Below, piece after piece: positions 7,698 to 16,386 of a stretch of DNA of 20,291 nt. Made by a program: the position numbers and the translations under genes. The stretch comes from an uncultured Bacteroidales bacterium (GTDB taxonomy: Bacteria; Bacteroidota; Bacteroidia; Bacteroidales; Paludibacteraceae): contig CAIWIS010000571.1 in the NCBI GenBank assembly GCA_903912795.1, positions 1 to 20,291 on the forward strand, given 5' to 3'. How positions within the stretch are numbered: position 1 is the first letter of the stretch; every line of letters starts with the position of its first letter. The notes under the pieces were generated by a model, which was given only the letters and a program-made list of their open reading frames with translations, was not told the origin of the DNA and ran no database searches.

Positions 7698-8805
7698 ATG
7701 ATTACATCAGACCAACTAAAAGATTTGTTGGAGCGCGAGATCGCGTTGAGGAGGTACCTTTGACATCGATTCAAAAAGTATCCAAATAGAAGAAGAAGAA
7801 TTGCGTACACAAGCTCCTGGATTTTGGGACGATGCCAAAACTGCTGAAGCACAAATGCGTAAAATAAAAGACCTTAAAAACTGGGTCGAAGGTTATAAAA
7901 GTGTAAAAACAGCTACCGAGGAATTGGAATTAGCTTATGATTTTTACCGCGAAGAAGCCATTACAGAAGAAGAAGTTGACGCTGCCTACAACCATGCTGT
8001 TGAACAAGTTGAGACGCTCGAAATGAAAAATATGCTTTCAAAAGAAGAAGACAAATTTGGAGCTGTTATAAAAATTGTGGCAGGTGCAGGTGGTACCGAA
8101 GCTCAAGATTGGGCCGATATGCTTTTCCGAATGTATCAACGATGGGCTGAACGTCAGAATTACAAAGTTGAAATAACCAATATACAAGATGGTGATGAAG
8201 CTGGAATTAAAACAGTGACCATGCAGTTTGAAGGTGAAATGGCCTATGGTTATTTAAAAAGCGAAAATGGAGTTCACCGCTTGGTACGGGTATCGCCATT
8301 CAATGCGCAAGGCAAACGAATGACTTCATTTACATCGGTTTATGTGGTTCCATTGGTCGACGATACTATCGAGATTGAAATTAATCCTGGCATGTTATCG
8401 TGGGATACTTTTCGGTCGTCGGGAGCTGGTGGACAAAATGTAAACAAAGTAGAAACGGGTGTACGCTTGCATTACAAATTCATGAACCCAGTAACAAATG
8501 TGATGGATGAAATAGTGATTGAAAACACCGAAAGCCGCTCGCAATTTGGCAATAAAGATAATGCAATCAGATTATTGAAGTCGCAACTATATGAATTGGA
8601 ACTCGAAAAACGACGTGCTGCTAGTGCTGTAGTGGAGGCAGGTAAAAAGAAAATTGAATGGGGTTCTCAAATCCGAAGTTATGTTTTCGACGACAGGCGT
8701 GTGAAAGACCACCGAACCAATTATCAAACATCCAACGTAAATGCAGTTATGGATGGTGATATCGATGCCTTCATAAAAGCGTATCTTATGGAGTTTGCTG
8801 ATTAA
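7698..8805 (+). CDS. prfB: Peptide chain release factor 2, expressed by programmed +1 frameshift
   Basis: RF2 recognises UGA and UAA stops and triggers peptide release. Translation starts at the ATG at 7698 and reads 21 codons to an in-frame TGA at 7761-7763. Skipping T7761 (CTT TGA C read as CTT GAC) continues the protein to 8805, total 368 residues, the normal RF2 length. The stop-recognition motif SPF is present (VRVSPFNAQGKR), as is the catalytic GGQ loop (SSGAGGQNVNKVETG). Low RF2 makes the ribosome pause at its own UGA and shift frame, an autoregulatory loop. A gene caller would otherwise see only the piece from 7801, which begins at a TTG that is not a real start. It may be part of the rpoN transcript; a strong terminator follows at 8829. 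Confidence 0.96.
7749..7764 (+). promoter_or_regulatory. RF2 recoding site (internal Shine-Dalgarno plus CTTTGAC)
   Basis: AGGAGG at 7749-7754, then TAC, then the slippery CTT (7758-7760) and the stop TGA with a following C (7761-7764). The spacing is the same as in Escherichia coli prfB (AGGGGG TAT CTT TGA C). The AGGAGG acts inside the gene by pairing with 16S rRNA to push the ribosome forward, and is the clearest Shine-Dalgarno-like site in the window. Confidence 0.93.
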
Positions 8806-8828
8806 AACAGCTTCATTTAGAAATAAGA

Positions 8829-8859
8829 ATGGACTTGCAACAATTGCAAGTCCATTTTT
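8829..8859 (+). terminator. Strong terminator between prfB and the convergent transporter gene
   Basis: A perfect 12-bp stem, ATGGACTTGCAA (8829-8840) with TTGCAAGTCCAT (8844-8855), loop CAA, then TTTTT. It ends prfB. Read on the minus strand it is followed by the weaker TCTTATTTCT, so it may also serve the convergent operon whose stop codon is only 3 nt away. Confidence 0.9.
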
Positions 8860-8861
8860 AT

Positions 8862-9770
8862 TTAATCTACCTTATCAGGTTCAAAAAACACCCACTGAAC
8901 AGTTGGAAACAAACTTTTAAGTTCCTTTTCGCATATATTTATATCATTGATAAGTTTCTCTGTTGATTTTGTTTCGGTCATTTTAGCCTTAACAGTTAGC
9001 ATTATTTGTGGTCCTAATTGTAACGTAATAACGTTTAAAACCTGATTAATTTCAGGTCTTTTTTCTAAGAAATCATTGATTCCTAAACGAATATCTTCGT
9101 CGGCACTTTGTCCTATAAGCAAACTTTTTACTTTTACTGCAACAAAAAATGAAACAATAACTAATAAAACCCCAATTCCAATACTACCTATTGAGTCGTA
9201 AATTGGATTGCCTGTTACCAACGACAAAATTACAGCTACCAACGCGAATAACAAACCAAAAAGAGCTGCTACATCTTCGCCAAACACCACTACTAACTCA
9301 CTCTGACGCGAGTTTTTAAGCCATTGCCAAAGACTTACGCCATGACGGAGTTTATTAATTTGAGTAATACATCCCCAAAGCGATGCAGCTTCGAGCAACA
9401 TACTGACAGACAATACAATAATAGCAACAAATGGACTATTTAACTCCTCTGTTGAATGCAATTTGTGAATTCCTTCGTAAATTGAAAATAAACCACCCAA
9501 ACTAAAAAGCATAAGTGCTACAATAAACGACCAAAAATAAGTGGACTTACCATAGCCCAACGGGTGTTCCACATCGGGTTTCTTCTTAGCGGCTTTTAAT
9601 CCTATAAATAATAAACCCTGATTGCCACAATCGGCATACGAGTGAATTGACTCAGCTAGCATAGCCCCTGAGCCTGTAATAACTGCAGCTACTGTCTTAG
9701 TTATAGCAATTCCCAAATTAGCTGACAATGCGAAAATTATTGATTTTACAGATGCGTCTTGATGTGACAT
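8862..9770 (-). CDS. Cation diffusion facilitator, ZnT9-like
   Basis: Inner-membrane divalent-cation transporter of 302 residues with six predicted helices and a short cytoplasmic C-terminal domain. Helix 2 carries HSYAD, giving H43 and D47 of the CDF metal site, inside AESIHSYADCGNQ. Helix 5 has E165-D166 (FGEDVAAL) in place of the usual HxxxD or DxxxD, as in the SLC30A9/ZnT9 branch. CDF proteins exchange Zn, Fe, Mn or Co for protons, usually outward from the cytosol; the metal cannot be read here. Its ATG lies 10 nt after the stop of the preceding secreted-protein gene, so it looks like the last gene of the TonB-receptor operon. Confidence 0.88.
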   Translation of the reverse strand: MSHQDASVKSIIFALSANLGIAITKTVAAVITGSGAMLAESIHSYADCGNQGLLFIGLKAAKKKPDVEHPLGYGKSTYFWSFIVALMLFSLGGLFSIYEGIHKLHSTEELNSPFVAIIVLSVSMLLEAASLWGCITQINKLRHGVSLWQWLKNSRQSELVVVFGEDVAALFGLLFALVAVILSLVTGNPIYDSIGSIGIGVLLVIVSFFVAVKVKSLLIGQSADEDIRLGINDFLEKRPEINQVLNVITLQLGPQIMLTVKAKMTETKSTEKLINDINICEKELKSLFPTVQWVFFEPDKVD

Positions 9771-9780
9771 AAAATATTAT

Positions 9781-10500
9781 TTACTTAAAAATTTTAGAAT
9801 TCAGTAGTTCGAATAACCGTACAACATCCGTTTGAGTTTTGACAGTTAACGAGTTGTCTTTTATTAGTTTTGATATGTCTTTTTTCAAATCCGGGAATAA
9901 CTTTAGAATAGCATTACGACTAATTTTCCGAATAACAACATATTCCTTCGATGGCAATTGAATGATATAAAGCGGTTTTTCTTTTAAACTTGTAAGTAAA
10001 AAATAGCGTCCATTCATAAAGTATTCTTCTTCGCCTGTACCTACAATTTTATGTTGAATGTAAAATGATAGTTTTCCTTCAACACCAACTTCAGCAAACA
10101 AATCGGTAGATTTAAGGTCTTTTATTGAGCTGATTGTAAGTCTTTTGAAATGAACTTTATCCACGCTGCTGTTTTTAATCCAAAACTCATTTATAGATAA
10201 TTTGTCCAACTTAACTTTCGAAAAACTGGTAGTATTAAACCAAATTACTTCATCCAACAATCCATTGTATTTAATTTTTTTATCTGTAAGTAACTCTCCG
10301 TTGGATAATAAAATATCGCTTTTAGTCCATTCCTTATTAAAAAATTGCTCACCAGCATATTGTACAAACTCATAAAAAACTTCACCTGTAAGTGTCGGTG
10401 AAAAATCGACATCGATGCTTGCCGCTTTAATTGAATCGTTGGATTGCGATGTGGCCGAAATGCATACAAATATAAATGCAATTAAAATTGAGTTTTTCAT
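9781..10500 (-). CDS. Secreted protein of unknown function
   Basis: A 239-residue protein with a clear signal peptide (MKNSILIAFIFVCISATSQS, cleavage near residue 18). It has no domain I recognise. The middle is beta-rich; the C-terminal third is lysine-rich and probably helical (AILKLFPDLKKDISKLIKDN, then VVRLFELLNSK), with the form 'PSKEYVVIRKISRNAILKLF' seen in various Bacteroidota secreted proteins. It has no lipobox, so a periplasmic location is likely. Its ATG overlaps the TGA of the preceding gene as ATGA, so translation is probably coupled, and the CDF transporter follows after 10 nt. Its role presumably belongs to the operon, but nothing in the sequence gives a function. Confidence 0.75.
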   Translation of the reverse strand: MKNSILIAFIFVCISATSQSNDSIKAASIDVDFSPTLTGEVFYEFVQYAGEQFFNKEWTKSDILLSNGELLTDKKIKYNGLLDEVIWFNTTSFSKVKLDKLSINEFWIKNSSVDKVHFKRLTISSIKDLKSTDLFAEVGVEGKLSFYIQHKIVGTGEEEYFMNGRYFLLTSLKEKPLYIIQLPSKEYVVIRKISRNAILKLFPDLKKDISKLIKDNSLTVKTQTDVVRLFELLNSKIFK

Positions 10501-12212
10501 TTTAGACCTGAATTTGTAAGATTGTCAACTTTAATTCGATACCTATCACTTATAGGCGTTCCATTTTCAGAAATTCCTTCAATATTAATTATAAAAGACC
10601 CTGTATTGTCCGAAGTATAAAAATCAAATACGAAATTCTGATTTTTCTGTGTCGTTATATCTGGCTTCCAATACAATAATTGCTTAACATAAGGCATTTT
10701 AGCATCATTAATGTAATTCGTATTGACTTCAAAAAAGCGTTTATTTACTTCAAAATTGGTATTTTTAAAGCTACAGGAATAACTTGCAGGTATGCTTGAT
10801 AAAATTTCATTGGTAAAAGTTGAAATAGCCATCACACCCGGAAAACTAATATCCCCAATTACTCTTTCGACATTCTGAAGTTCAATCTTTTTAATTTTGT
10901 CGGAGCCAATATTCATAATCTTATTTATATCATCCACAAAAACACCATCCAAAAATATGGCAGGATCGGTATTCTGAACTTTATATGCGGATGCTCCGAG
11001 TATCTGCAATTTATACTTCGAATCAACTGTTAAAATTCGAACCTGAGGTAATAACTCTACCGAAATTTCACTAAAATTGTTCAAACTCACAAAATCCTTC
11101 GGATAAATAGTAATCGCTTTATTGTAGAATACTTTAGGGGCATAAAATCCATTCTTAGGGCTATTTGTTATGCTTATAGTATCATTTACCAATCGATAGG
11201 ATTTGTTTATTTGAAATATATTTTGGCACTTTACGAGATACTCATTTTGTATAAATGTGGTTGACGAATCATAAACAACTGAAGCTGGTGTCTTTATAAA
11301 ATCATCATCTACAACTAGCTTATACTGCTCATTTATTTCCTTCAGGGTCAGAAACAATACTTTTTCGTTGTAATAATCGCCAATAGTAAAATAAAATCGT
11401 CCTTCCGAATTAGTTGTTGCATATTTTAAATTAGCAATAGAATCCGGACAAGACAAAAGAACTATTTTGTTTGCTATGCCTTGTAACGATTTAGTATCGA
11501 GCACTGAACCAGCCAACATCTTTCCAACCTTTTCGGGAAGGTATATTTTAGTTTGTTTATAGTTCGGTTCAAAATTATTTTGGGTAACTATATCTTTTAT
11601 TGAGGAGTAATTCTGATTCAATGGAGAATCTTCAAAAACAGAAATTGATAAATGCTCTGCATTTCCAGAGTTTTTTAATTCAACAGTCACTTTTTCTCGT
11701 AATCCAATCAGAGTTTTTGAGGTTGATATGATATGTTCTGACTCAAAAGAATTATCTTGAATTTTATTTGAAATACTTAATGGTTTAAATTTCAGGTTTT
11801 TATCAAAACGATTAACAACAACAATATCCTTTTGGAAAAAATAATTTGAACCGAAATTTTTCATAACATTGGTAAATGCACTAATTTTGTAAACACCAGA
11901 TGTTAACGAGTCTGGCAACACAAAACTCCCACTCGACATGCCATTTACTAGTTTCGATATTATTCTTGAGTGTATATTTAAACTATCCGAAGTGAGCTGA
12001 ATATAAGCAATACTGCTTTGGTTCGAAAGTTTTTTGGTTTTTGCATCCAATACATATAATTTATAATTAATAGGCTCTCCTGCTATATACGTCGTTTTGT
12101 CAATATGCAGAAATGCAGTTTCTGCCCCATGAGATTGAGCTGATATATTGCTGAATGCAAACACAAGATAAAGTGTAACCAGCAAAAATATAGTTGTTTT
12201 TATTCTTCTCAT
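10497..12212 (-). CDS. Secreted MG2-like / plug-like protein
   Basis: A 571-residue exported protein (signal peptide about 1-25, ending NISAQS). Residues about 33-135 look like the alpha-2-macroglobulin MG2 beta-sandwich common in Bacteroidota envelope proteins: FLHIDKTTYIAGEPINYKLY, then SGSFVLPDSLTSGVYKISAF and KDIVVVNRFD. Near residues 420-460, PAIFLDGVFVDDINKI followed by GVMAISTF recalls the plug domain of TonB-dependent receptors, but there is no beta-barrel. Related proteins are often 800 residues or longer, so this is a short version. It lies 15 nt after the DUF4249 gene and overlaps the next gene by 4 nt. A surface or periplasmic accessory to the receptor is the reasonable inference; no enzyme motif is visible. 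Confidence 0.7.
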   Translation of the reverse strand: MRRIKTTIFLLVTLYLVFAFSNISAQSHGAETAFLHIDKTTYIAGEPINYKLYVLDAKTKKLSNQSSIAYIQLTSDSLNIHSRIISKLVNGMSSGSFVLPDSLTSGVYKISAFTNVMKNFGSNYFFQKDIVVVNRFDKNLKFKPLSISNKIQDNSFESEHIISTSKTLIGLREKVTVELKNSGNAEHLSISVFEDSPLNQNYSSIKDIVTQNNFEPNYKQTKIYLPEKVGKMLAGSVLDTKSLQGIANKIVLLSCPDSIANLKYATTNSEGRFYFTIGDYYNEKVLFLTLKEINEQYKLVVDDDFIKTPASVVYDSSTTFIQNEYLVKCQNIFQINKSYRLVNDTISITNSPKNGFYAPKVFYNKAITIYPKDFVSLNNFSEISVELLPQVRILTVDSKYKLQILGASAYKVQNTDPAIFLDGVFVDDINKIMNIGSDKIKKIELQNVERVIGDISFPGVMAISTFTNEILSSIPASYSCSFKNTNFEVNKRFFEVNTNYINDAKMPYVKQLLYWKPDITTQKNQNFVFDFYTSDNTGSFIINIEGISENGTPISDRYRIKVDNLTNSGLK

Positions 12213-12227
12213 TTTGAATGGCTTAAA

Positions 12228-13367
12228 TTAATTGTGAAACCACCAATAAGGCATTGTACTATCATAATCGGGATTATTTTTTGGTGCAGGTACATCTTTA
12301 TTATCCCAAACTTTGTATTTAACCAACCCAAAAAGAGGGACATCTTCGAACGGCACTTGCTCAAGCCAAATAAAATCTTTGAATTGATCTTTTTTTACTA
12401 AATACGCTCTTTTTACTACCGACGAAGCTTCGAAAAAACCAAGTACTTTTTTCTCAGGATGGTTTACACATTTCATATTACCAATCAGTTGCGAAGTTAT
12501 TGGATCAAATATTTTACCTGTTATTTCCAATTGTGCATTGGCCGATTTGTAAAACCGATAGGACTCACGGTTCATAGTATAATGACTTATTCGAAGGTAA
12601 AAATATGAATTTAAAAGCGAATCGGCACCTAATCCATACGATGACATTTTTATGGGCACAAATCCAAGCGAATAATTATTGATAAAAGCCGTTGAAGTCA
12701 AAGATTTATCTGAGGTGATGTTATCAATCCCATTTACCGAAAAATTTTGCCAATAATTATTTATCCAATGCCAGTTAGTAGTGTCTTTAATATAGGTAGG
12801 GTACGTTAATTGAAGCGTTATAATTGGATCGAAACGACACAATGGCAAAGTATCAGTAGAATTCACCGACTTAAATAATTCAACCAGCAAATCGGCACCC
12901 GTAGCTATTTTCAATTGTTTTTTAGGATTTAAGTATTCCTGACTTGTAAAAACCGGACGAATATTATCATACTGCTGAGGTGGCATTAGCTTCTGATAAT
13001 TAGACTCGTAAATATCCCCAGCCTTCGTTTCGATATGTAATTTATACGAATTCCCTACAATACCAGTAAAAGTAGAAGGCAAAACGTATTTTCCAGACCC
13101 AATTTCATCCAACGTAAATTCATTACTGTGATTATCAAAAACGCTTATCTTTGCGCCGGTAACAAACTTAACTATCCACAACGAATCATAATTAAATGCC
13201 AGTGCTTCAGTAAGTTTTACTGTAAAAGGACCTTTACCATCCGAAATTAAACCCTCAACTACCAACGCTTTTGTGTTGGTATCAATTTTTGGTTCATATA
13301 TTTCAGAGCATTGAATAAAGCCAATAATTAGCAATATCAATAAACCTGTATTTTTAAAATAAATCAT
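12228..13367 (-). CDS. DUF4249 lipoprotein
   Basis: A 379-residue protein whose N-terminus matches DUF4249: a hydrophobic leader, a cysteine at residue 20, then EPKIDTNTKALVVEGLISDG, and GPFTVKLTEA a few residues on. DUF4249 proteins are predicted outer-membrane lipoproteins almost always encoded next to a TonB-dependent receptor, where they may act as its partner much as SusD does for SusC; the ligand is not established. The lipobox here (FIQC) is atypical, with glutamine just before the cysteine, so lipidation is likely but not certain. It starts 13 nt after the receptor stop codon. Confidence 0.85.
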   Translation of the reverse strand: MIYFKNTGLLILLIIGFIQCSEIYEPKIDTNTKALVVEGLISDGKGPFTVKLTEALAFNYDSLWIVKFVTGAKISVFDNHSNEFTLDEIGSGKYVLPSTFTGIVGNSYKLHIETKAGDIYESNYQKLMPPQQYDNIRPVFTSQEYLNPKKQLKIATGADLLVELFKSVNSTDTLPLCRFDPIITLQLTYPTYIKDTTNWHWINNYWQNFSVNGIDNITSDKSLTSTAFINNYSLGFVPIKMSSYGLGADSLLNSYFYLRISHYTMNRESYRFYKSANAQLEITGKIFDPITSQLIGNMKCVNHPEKKVLGFFEASSVVKRAYLVKKDQFKDFIWLEQVPFEDVPLFGLVKYKVWDNKDVPAPKNNPDYDSTMPYWWFHN

Positions 13368-13380
13368 TTATGTGCTAAAT

Positions 13381-16083
13381 TTAAAAGCTAAAGTTATACG
13401 TAATTGTAGGAATAGGATACCGAATTATATACATGCTGTACAAATTGAAAAACTTGTAATATTTTGATTCCAATTGCGGTAAAGACTTATAATAAACAGA
13501 ATATGCATTTTTTTGACCATACACATTTAGAATTGATAGTGTCCAACTGCCTTTCCATTTCCGTTTTAAACGCAAGGATTCATCGAGCGTTATTGCCAAG
13601 TCAAGTCGATGATAATCTGGAAGTCGGTATTTATTTCGGTCAGAGAAATAAACATATTGATTTCCATCAACATAAAATTTTAACTCGGGTAAAGTAATTG
13701 GCTTGCCTGTGTTATAATTAAATGTACCCGAAAGCCACCATCTACGGGTTAAATGGTATACTCCTGTAAACACCAAATTGTGAGGCCTATCAAACGAAGA
13801 TGGAAAATAATTGTTTCGGTTTATTTGATCAATTTCATAAGGGCTTGATGTATGTCGCATTGAGCGAGAGTAAGTATAGCTAGCCCAGCCTGTAAGAGCA
13901 CCCGTATTTTTTTTGACATAAAGTTCAATGCCATAATTATAGCCCGAAGCTTTTAATAAATCGGTTTCCAATGAGTTATTCATCAGAATAGTTGCTCCAT
14001 CTCTGTATTCCACTATATTATCGAGCTTTTTATAATATAATTCAACAGATGCTTCAATTGCGTTTTTATTGAAATTCCGGAAATATCCAAGTGTAAACTG
14101 ATTGCTTATTAATGGTTCAATATTAGGGCTACAAAGCTTGTAAATATCAGTTGGTGACATAACAGCCGTGTTCGAAATTAAATTTATAAACTGACTAATT
14201 TTATTGTATGAAAATTTTAAAGAACTAGCGTCATTTAAGGCATATCGGAGCGAAACACGCGGTTCAATTATTGAATGCCATTTTATAAGTTCATTGTTTT
14301 TGTAAAAAATTGTATCAGTTATATTTTCTGGCATATTTGGTGAGTTTGGAGTAAAAACAAAGGTTCTATTTGCACCCAAGTATGCATAATTATTAAACCG
14401 CACACCTAATTCGGCACTCAATTTAGGCGATATAGTTATATTGTCACTTATATAGGCAGCCATTTCCAACGCTTTTTCAGTTTGCATTGCATTGTCCTTT
14501 ACTTCCGAAAGTAAACCAAGTGCCGACTGCGTACCTGGCTGTAATTTGTACTCAATTGCCGCTGCACCTATATCTACTGAATGATTTTTGGAAGGAGTCC
14601 AATTAAAATTTAATCGTGAATTATTGTATAAGATAGCCGATTTTATTATAAAAGCTTCTTTCGGTCTTAACTCGTCCGACTCACTTAAATCATTGCGATA
14701 ACGACTTTTACCTGCTATAAATGAAAGATTTAGTTTTTCGTTAAAGTTATGAATATATCGGAGCGAAAATAGTCTGTTGTCGTAATGATATGGTGATGAT
14801 TTTGTAAACCGAAACGTATCATCGCTAATATAACCAAAAAGTGTAAGGTTATCGTTTTCACTCAGTTTGGATGTAAGTAAAAAATTCAAGTCGTAAAAAC
14901 TAGCAGCACTTTTTTTGAGGCTCGCATCAGGCATGGCATGTAATACCCAATTGGAGTACGAACTTCTTCCTCCAATGAGCAGATTCACTTTTTTATTGAA
15001 AAGAGGAGTTTCTAAATTCAAACGAGTATTGAGTAAACCTATACCACCTTTTATGGTCAATCGGTCGGGGTTATTGCCCAAGCGAATGTCCAATACAGAC
15101 GAGGCGCGTTCGCCAAGTTTAGCGGGTATACCTGCCTTTAGAAAAGTGACATTATTTACAGCATCGGGGTTCAGAACGGAACTTAAACCAAACAAATGCG
15201 AAGAATTAAACAAAGGGACATTCTCAATTAAAATCAAATTTTGATCGGCACTACCACCTCTTACAAAAAAACCTGTACCAAATTCGCCAGTAGTTTGAAC
15301 TCCTGGAAGTAAGTTCATGCTTTTTAAAATGTCTTTTTCGCCCATAAAAGTAGGAAGCTCCTTAATGGCTTTAGCATTTAACTTAATAGTACTCATTTGC
15401 GTACGTATTACATTTAAATTAGCCGCTTTATCAGTAACTTCCAAATCCTTTAATAAAATGGATTTTTCGGATATTTCAAAATCAATAATTCCATTTCCTT
15501 TTACTTGAATTTTTCGTACAAAATCTTCGAATCCAGCATATGTAATTTTCAGGTCATATTCGTCCCGAGGCATTGTAAACGAATAGTTACCATCATTATC
15601 AGTCAATAAACTCAAATTTACTTTGTTGACAAATAAACTAGCACCACTTATAGGTTTACCTGTTCTCCCATCCAATATTTTACCAAAAATAGTCGCTTTT
15701 GAATTATTCCCTAATTCAGTTTCATCGCCAATAACTAAAGTATTTCTACTTTTAGCTCTTATGGAATAGTTACGAATTTCGGCAGGTACAAAAACATAAT
15801 GTGTTGAGTTTACTTCAATGCAATTGAGACCTGTAATACGGTTGATAATCTCCAAACAGTTGTCGAGCGATAACTCTGCAATTGAACTTCTGAATTGTTT
15901 GTCTTCAAACCAAATGGGTTTGTAAAACAATTTAATATTATGTATACTCTCTATCTTTTTAACCAGAGAATCAATAGTCACCAACGTAGCTTTACTTTTG
16001 TTTATATCCTGATTAACTGAACTATAACTTAGTGCAATTGAAAGTATGATAAACAAAAAAGTACTAACAACTCTATTTTTCAA
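13381..16083 (-). CDS. TonB-dependent outer-membrane receptor with STN domain
   Basis: A 900-residue receptor for active import across the outer membrane. Order: signal peptide (about 1-25); an STN domain (about 33-105, SLVKKIESIHNIKLFYKP), which in other receptors signals to sigma regulators or engages TonB; a CarboxypepD_reg-like beta-sandwich (about 128-205, GKILDGRTGKPISGASLFV); the plug (about 225-345, LPGVQTTGEFGTGFFVRGGS); then the barrel, ending in phenylalanine (TYNFSF) as outer-membrane barrels do. The start is a TTG right after a TGA, with no ATG available. ATTGAAAAA at that place could also be an ATGAAAAA with one extra T. It is the first gene of a five-gene set. No SusD, ECF sigma or anti-sigma gene is next to it. 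The ligand is unknown. Confidence 0.92.
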   Translation of the reverse strand: MKNRVVSTFLFIILSIALSYSSVNQDINKSKATLVTIDSLVKKIESIHNIKLFYKPIWFEDKQFRSSIAELSLDNCLEIINRITGLNCIEVNSTHYVFVPAEIRNYSIRAKSRNTLVIGDETELGNNSKATIFGKILDGRTGKPISGASLFVNKVNLSLLTDNDGNYSFTMPRDEYDLKITYAGFEDFVRKIQVKGNGIIDFEISEKSILLKDLEVTDKAANLNVIRTQMSTIKLNAKAIKELPTFMGEKDILKSMNLLPGVQTTGEFGTGFFVRGGSADQNLILIENVPLFNSSHLFGLSSVLNPDAVNNVTFLKAGIPAKLGERASSVLDIRLGNNPDRLTIKGGIGLLNTRLNLETPLFNKKVNLLIGGRSSYSNWVLHAMPDASLKKSAASFYDLNFLLTSKLSENDNLTLFGYISDDTFRFTKSSPYHYDNRLFSLRYIHNFNEKLNLSFIAGKSRYRNDLSESDELRPKEAFIIKSAILYNNSRLNFNWTPSKNHSVDIGAAAIEYKLQPGTQSALGLLSEVKDNAMQTEKALEMAAYISDNITISPKLSAELGVRFNNYAYLGANRTFVFTPNSPNMPENITDTIFYKNNELIKWHSIIEPRVSLRYALNDASSLKFSYNKISQFINLISNTAVMSPTDIYKLCSPNIEPLISNQFTLGYFRNFNKNAIEASVELYYKKLDNIVEYRDGATILMNNSLETDLLKASGYNYGIELYVKKNTGALTGWASYTYSRSMRHTSSPYEIDQINRNNYFPSSFDRPHNLVFTGVYHLTRRWWLSGTFNYNTGKPITLPELKFYVDGNQYVYFSDRNKYRLPDYHRLDLAITLDESLRLKRKWKGSWTLSILNVYGQKNAYSVYYKSLPQLESKYYKFFNLYSMYIIRYPIPTITYNFSF

Positions 16084-16174
16084 TCAAAAATGTATTTATA
16101 ATTATACTATGAACAATGATTGTTGTAAAAATGCAATAACTAACCTGCGAAAGTTCATTGAAATTAACAATTTA

Positions 16175-16182
16175 CAAATTTA
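16175..16182 (-). promoter_or_regulatory. Predicted -7 element for the TonB-receptor operon
   Basis: TAAATTTG on the minus strand fits TAnnTTTG, 92 nt before the TTG start. No TTTG is seen at the usual -33 position, which is instead occupied by the Fur-like sequence at 16199-16214. Confidence 0.45.
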
Positions 16183-16198
16183 ACAGAAATTACGCTGT

Positions 16199-16214
16199 AA
16201 AAATAATTATCATT
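16199..16214 (-). promoter_or_regulatory. Weak Fur-box-like site
   Basis: Minus strand AATGATAATTATTTTT agrees with 13 of the last 16 bases of the Fur consensus (GATAATGATAATCATTATC). The first three bases of the consensus do not match. The site covers the -33 region of the predicted receptor promoter, where a metal-responsive repressor would act. The background is very AT-rich, so this is suggestive only. Confidence 0.3.
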
Positions 16215-16219
16215 CAAAA

Positions 16220-16242
16220 ATTAATATATTTTGCATATTAAT
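16220..16242. promoter_or_regulatory. Inverted repeat between divergent promoters, possible operator
   Basis: ATTAATAT (16220-16227) and ATATTAAT (16235-16242) form a perfect 8-bp dyad with a 7-base spacer. It has no T-run and lies upstream of both the receptor operon and the homocysteine methyltransferase gene. It contains only A and T in the arms, so chance is a real alternative. Confidence 0.35.
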
Positions 16243-16333
16243 ACTAATCAATGCGATTTACAAAAAAAGCACTATAACTTCTGAAAAAAAAATACATTTT
16301 AATTTTTAAAACACAATTTAATGCTACATTTTG

Positions 16334-16341
16334 TATCTTTG
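16334..16341 (+). promoter_or_regulatory. Predicted -7 element for the homocysteine methyltransferase gene
   Basis: TATCTTTG matches TAnnTTTG, 45 nt before the ATG. The resulting leader of about 40 nt is too short for a cobalamin or SAM riboswitch. Confidence 0.5.
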
Positions 16342-16386
16342 CAGCAACGTATCAAAATTTGAAACTCAAAAAACAGTAAAAGATAA

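Noticed and set aside
7801..8805. Reading prfB as a gene starting at TTG 7801, or as a pseudogene
   Set aside because: The programmed frameshift site at 7749-7764 explains the short first frame and gives the normal RF2 length.
13464..15508. Small plus-strand open frames inside the receptor gene
   Set aside because: No recognisable protein; antisense to a well-supported 900-residue receptor.
16342..16386. Cobalamin or SAM riboswitch ahead of the homocysteine methyltransferase gene
   Set aside because: The predicted leader is about 40 nt and has no B12-box-like motif.
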